Shown: positions 62,807-64,000 of the stretch, in pieces
Layout of the letters: each line of letters begins with the position of its first letter
Position numbering within the stretch: the stretch's first letter is position 1
DNA from: Spiroplasma ixodetis Y32
GTDB taxonomy: Bacteria; Bacillota_I; Bacilli_A; Mycoplasmatales; VBWQ01
NCBI RefSeq assembly: GCF_030316605.1
Contig: NZ_CP127039.1
Coordinates: 310,001 to 374,000 of the forward strand
Direction of reading: 5' to 3'
Length of the DNA stretch: 64,000 nucleotides
The notes under the pieces: model-generated
Seen by the model: only the letters and a program-made list of their open reading frames with translations
What the model was told of the DNA's origin: nothing
The model's database searches: none
Translations under genes and position numbers: made by a program

Positions 62807-64000
62807 ATGCGTAAACGAGTAAACTTACTTTTATCATTAATCTTATATATTGCTTTGATTGCAACAATAGTTTTTGTTATATTTAATTATATTAAATATT
62901 CATGAATTATTTTGATGATAATTATTACTTTAACTATTTTAACTGGTATTATTATTTTCATTACCAATCGTATGCAAGATGCAAAACTATCATGAATTAT
63001 GGTTACCTTATGTTTGCCAATCATCGGTATTTTTTTATATTGAACTTTTGGTCGTCCTTATCGTTATCGACGAAAACAAAAAGCTTATTTAAAAACAAAT
63101 AGTTATTTTTATACCCAAGAAGATTGAACTTTTGCTAATTCAATTTTAGAATCAAAAAAAATAACTTTGAGTGAGGATACTTTATCTTTATTTAACTATA
63201 CAACAAGAATTTCTCATCGACCATTTTATAATAATACTGATGTTCAAATTTTAAATAATGGTCCTAATAAATTTGTTAAATTAATTGAAGATTTAAAACA
63301 AGCAAAAAGTTATATTTTTATTAATTATTTTATTCTTGGTGAGGGGGAGCTATTAGAAGTAATTATTAATGTTTTAAAAGCAAGGATTGAAGCAGGAGTT
63401 AAAGTTTATATGATTTATGATGCTGTTGGTTCATATTTTAGTTTATCTAAATATAAAATATGAAAAATGAAAAAAATGGGAATTATTATTCATAAATTTT
63501 CACCACTTAGATTACCGTTTATGACAGGAAATTATAATTTTCGTAATCATCGTAAAGATATTATTATTGATGGGAATATTGGCTATGCTGGTGGAGTTAA
63601 CTTAGCAGATAACTATATTTATCTTTCTGCAAAGTATGGCTTTTGAAGAGATACCCAAATTAGAATTGTCGGGGAAGCTGTTAAATCAATTGATTTAATA
63701 TTTAGACAAGATTGAAATTTTATTACTGGTAATATTCTTGATATTACTGCTGAAAAATCTGAAATAAAAATTAAAAATAATATTATTGTCCAAGTAATTG
63801 ATGATGGACCGATTACTAAGGAAACAATTCAAAAAGATTTATTTATTAAATTTATTAGTAATGCTAAAAAGCGAGTTTGAATTAGTACTCCTTATTTAAT
63901 TCCAACTAGTGATTTAATCACTGCATTGCGTAATAGTGCTTATTCTGGTGTTGATGTTAGATTATCATTACCCGGAATTACTGATAAATTTTTATCATTA
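62807..64000 (+). CDS. cls: Cardiolipin synthase (phospholipase D family), 5' part
   Basis: The frame continues past the window end. Two N-terminal membrane helices (LLLSLILYIALIATIVFVIF and ILMIIITLTILTGIIIFI), a third hydrophobic stretch, then a PLD domain with the HKD motif HRKDIIID (H-x-K-x4-D) and GYAGGVNLADNY. A second PLD domain would follow; the end is cut at KFLSL. It joins two phosphatidylglycerols to cardiolipin. aaggag lies 7 bases before ATG. Confidence 0.9.

Noticed and set aside
1..64000. CRISPR arrays and cas genes
   Set aside because: No regularly spaced direct repeats and no Cas-like proteins were seen; all repeats are IS copies or coding repeats.

Overview
The window is a 64-kb piece of a Spiroplasma chromosome. 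Many conserved proteins (rpsC, rplN, secY, ecfT, nrdF and others) read through only if UGA is tryptophan. Composition is strongly AT-rich, the genes are typical of wall-less Mollicutes, and there are tryptophan-decoded UGAs on both strands. The insertion-sequence (IS) load and prophage decay suggest an insect-associated lineage, but the species cannot be fixed from this window.

Layout. (1) 1-12011: the 3' part of the S10-spc-alpha ribosomal superoperon, rpsS to rplQ, with secY, adk, map, infA and rpoA. rpmD is absent. (2) 12012-15811: decayed accessory DNA: an M60-like protein fragment, a small membrane protein, an ISLre2/UPF0236 transposase fragment, an IS3 copy and a 5'-truncated coiled-coil gene. 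(3) 16012-18571: energy-coupling module ecfA1-ecfA2-ecfT. (4) 18600-30217: nested insertion sequences around tRNA-His, ntdP and a few small genes. (5) 30218-35225: a minus-strand phage or plasmid remnant of small overlapping genes, including a RuvC-like resolvase split by an IS and an SSB-like gene, with a cluster of stem-loops at its upstream end. (6) 35502-43298: two BMP lipoproteins, a double ATPase and two permeases, forming a nucleoside-type ABC importer. (7) 43574-50228: charged repeat-protein paralogues, glpQ and more IS copies. (8) 50516-52860: deoD, tsaD and coaE. (9) 54007-57966: a cobalamin riboswitch followed by nrdF and a fused nrdI-nrdE gene. (10) 58009-62535: a tandemly duplicated IS1595/IS481 block, then tRNA-Ser(GCU) and the start of cls.

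The nrd locus stands out. NrdF carries V, P and K in place of three metal-binding glutamates, the signature of metal-free, DOPA-radical class Ie ribonucleotide reductase. NrdI and NrdE form one continuous 868-codon reading frame. The leader matches the cobalamin riboswitch core and is followed by a strong intrinsic terminator. Together they suggest that a metal-free reductase is controlled by vitamin B12.

Four IS types recur: an IS3-family orfA/orfB element in which I found no intact orfB, a second IS3-like single-ORF element, an IS481-like element with 15-16 bp target duplications, and an IS1595 element with seven near-complete copies. Four IS1595 copies have intact transposases, so this element is probably the currently active one.
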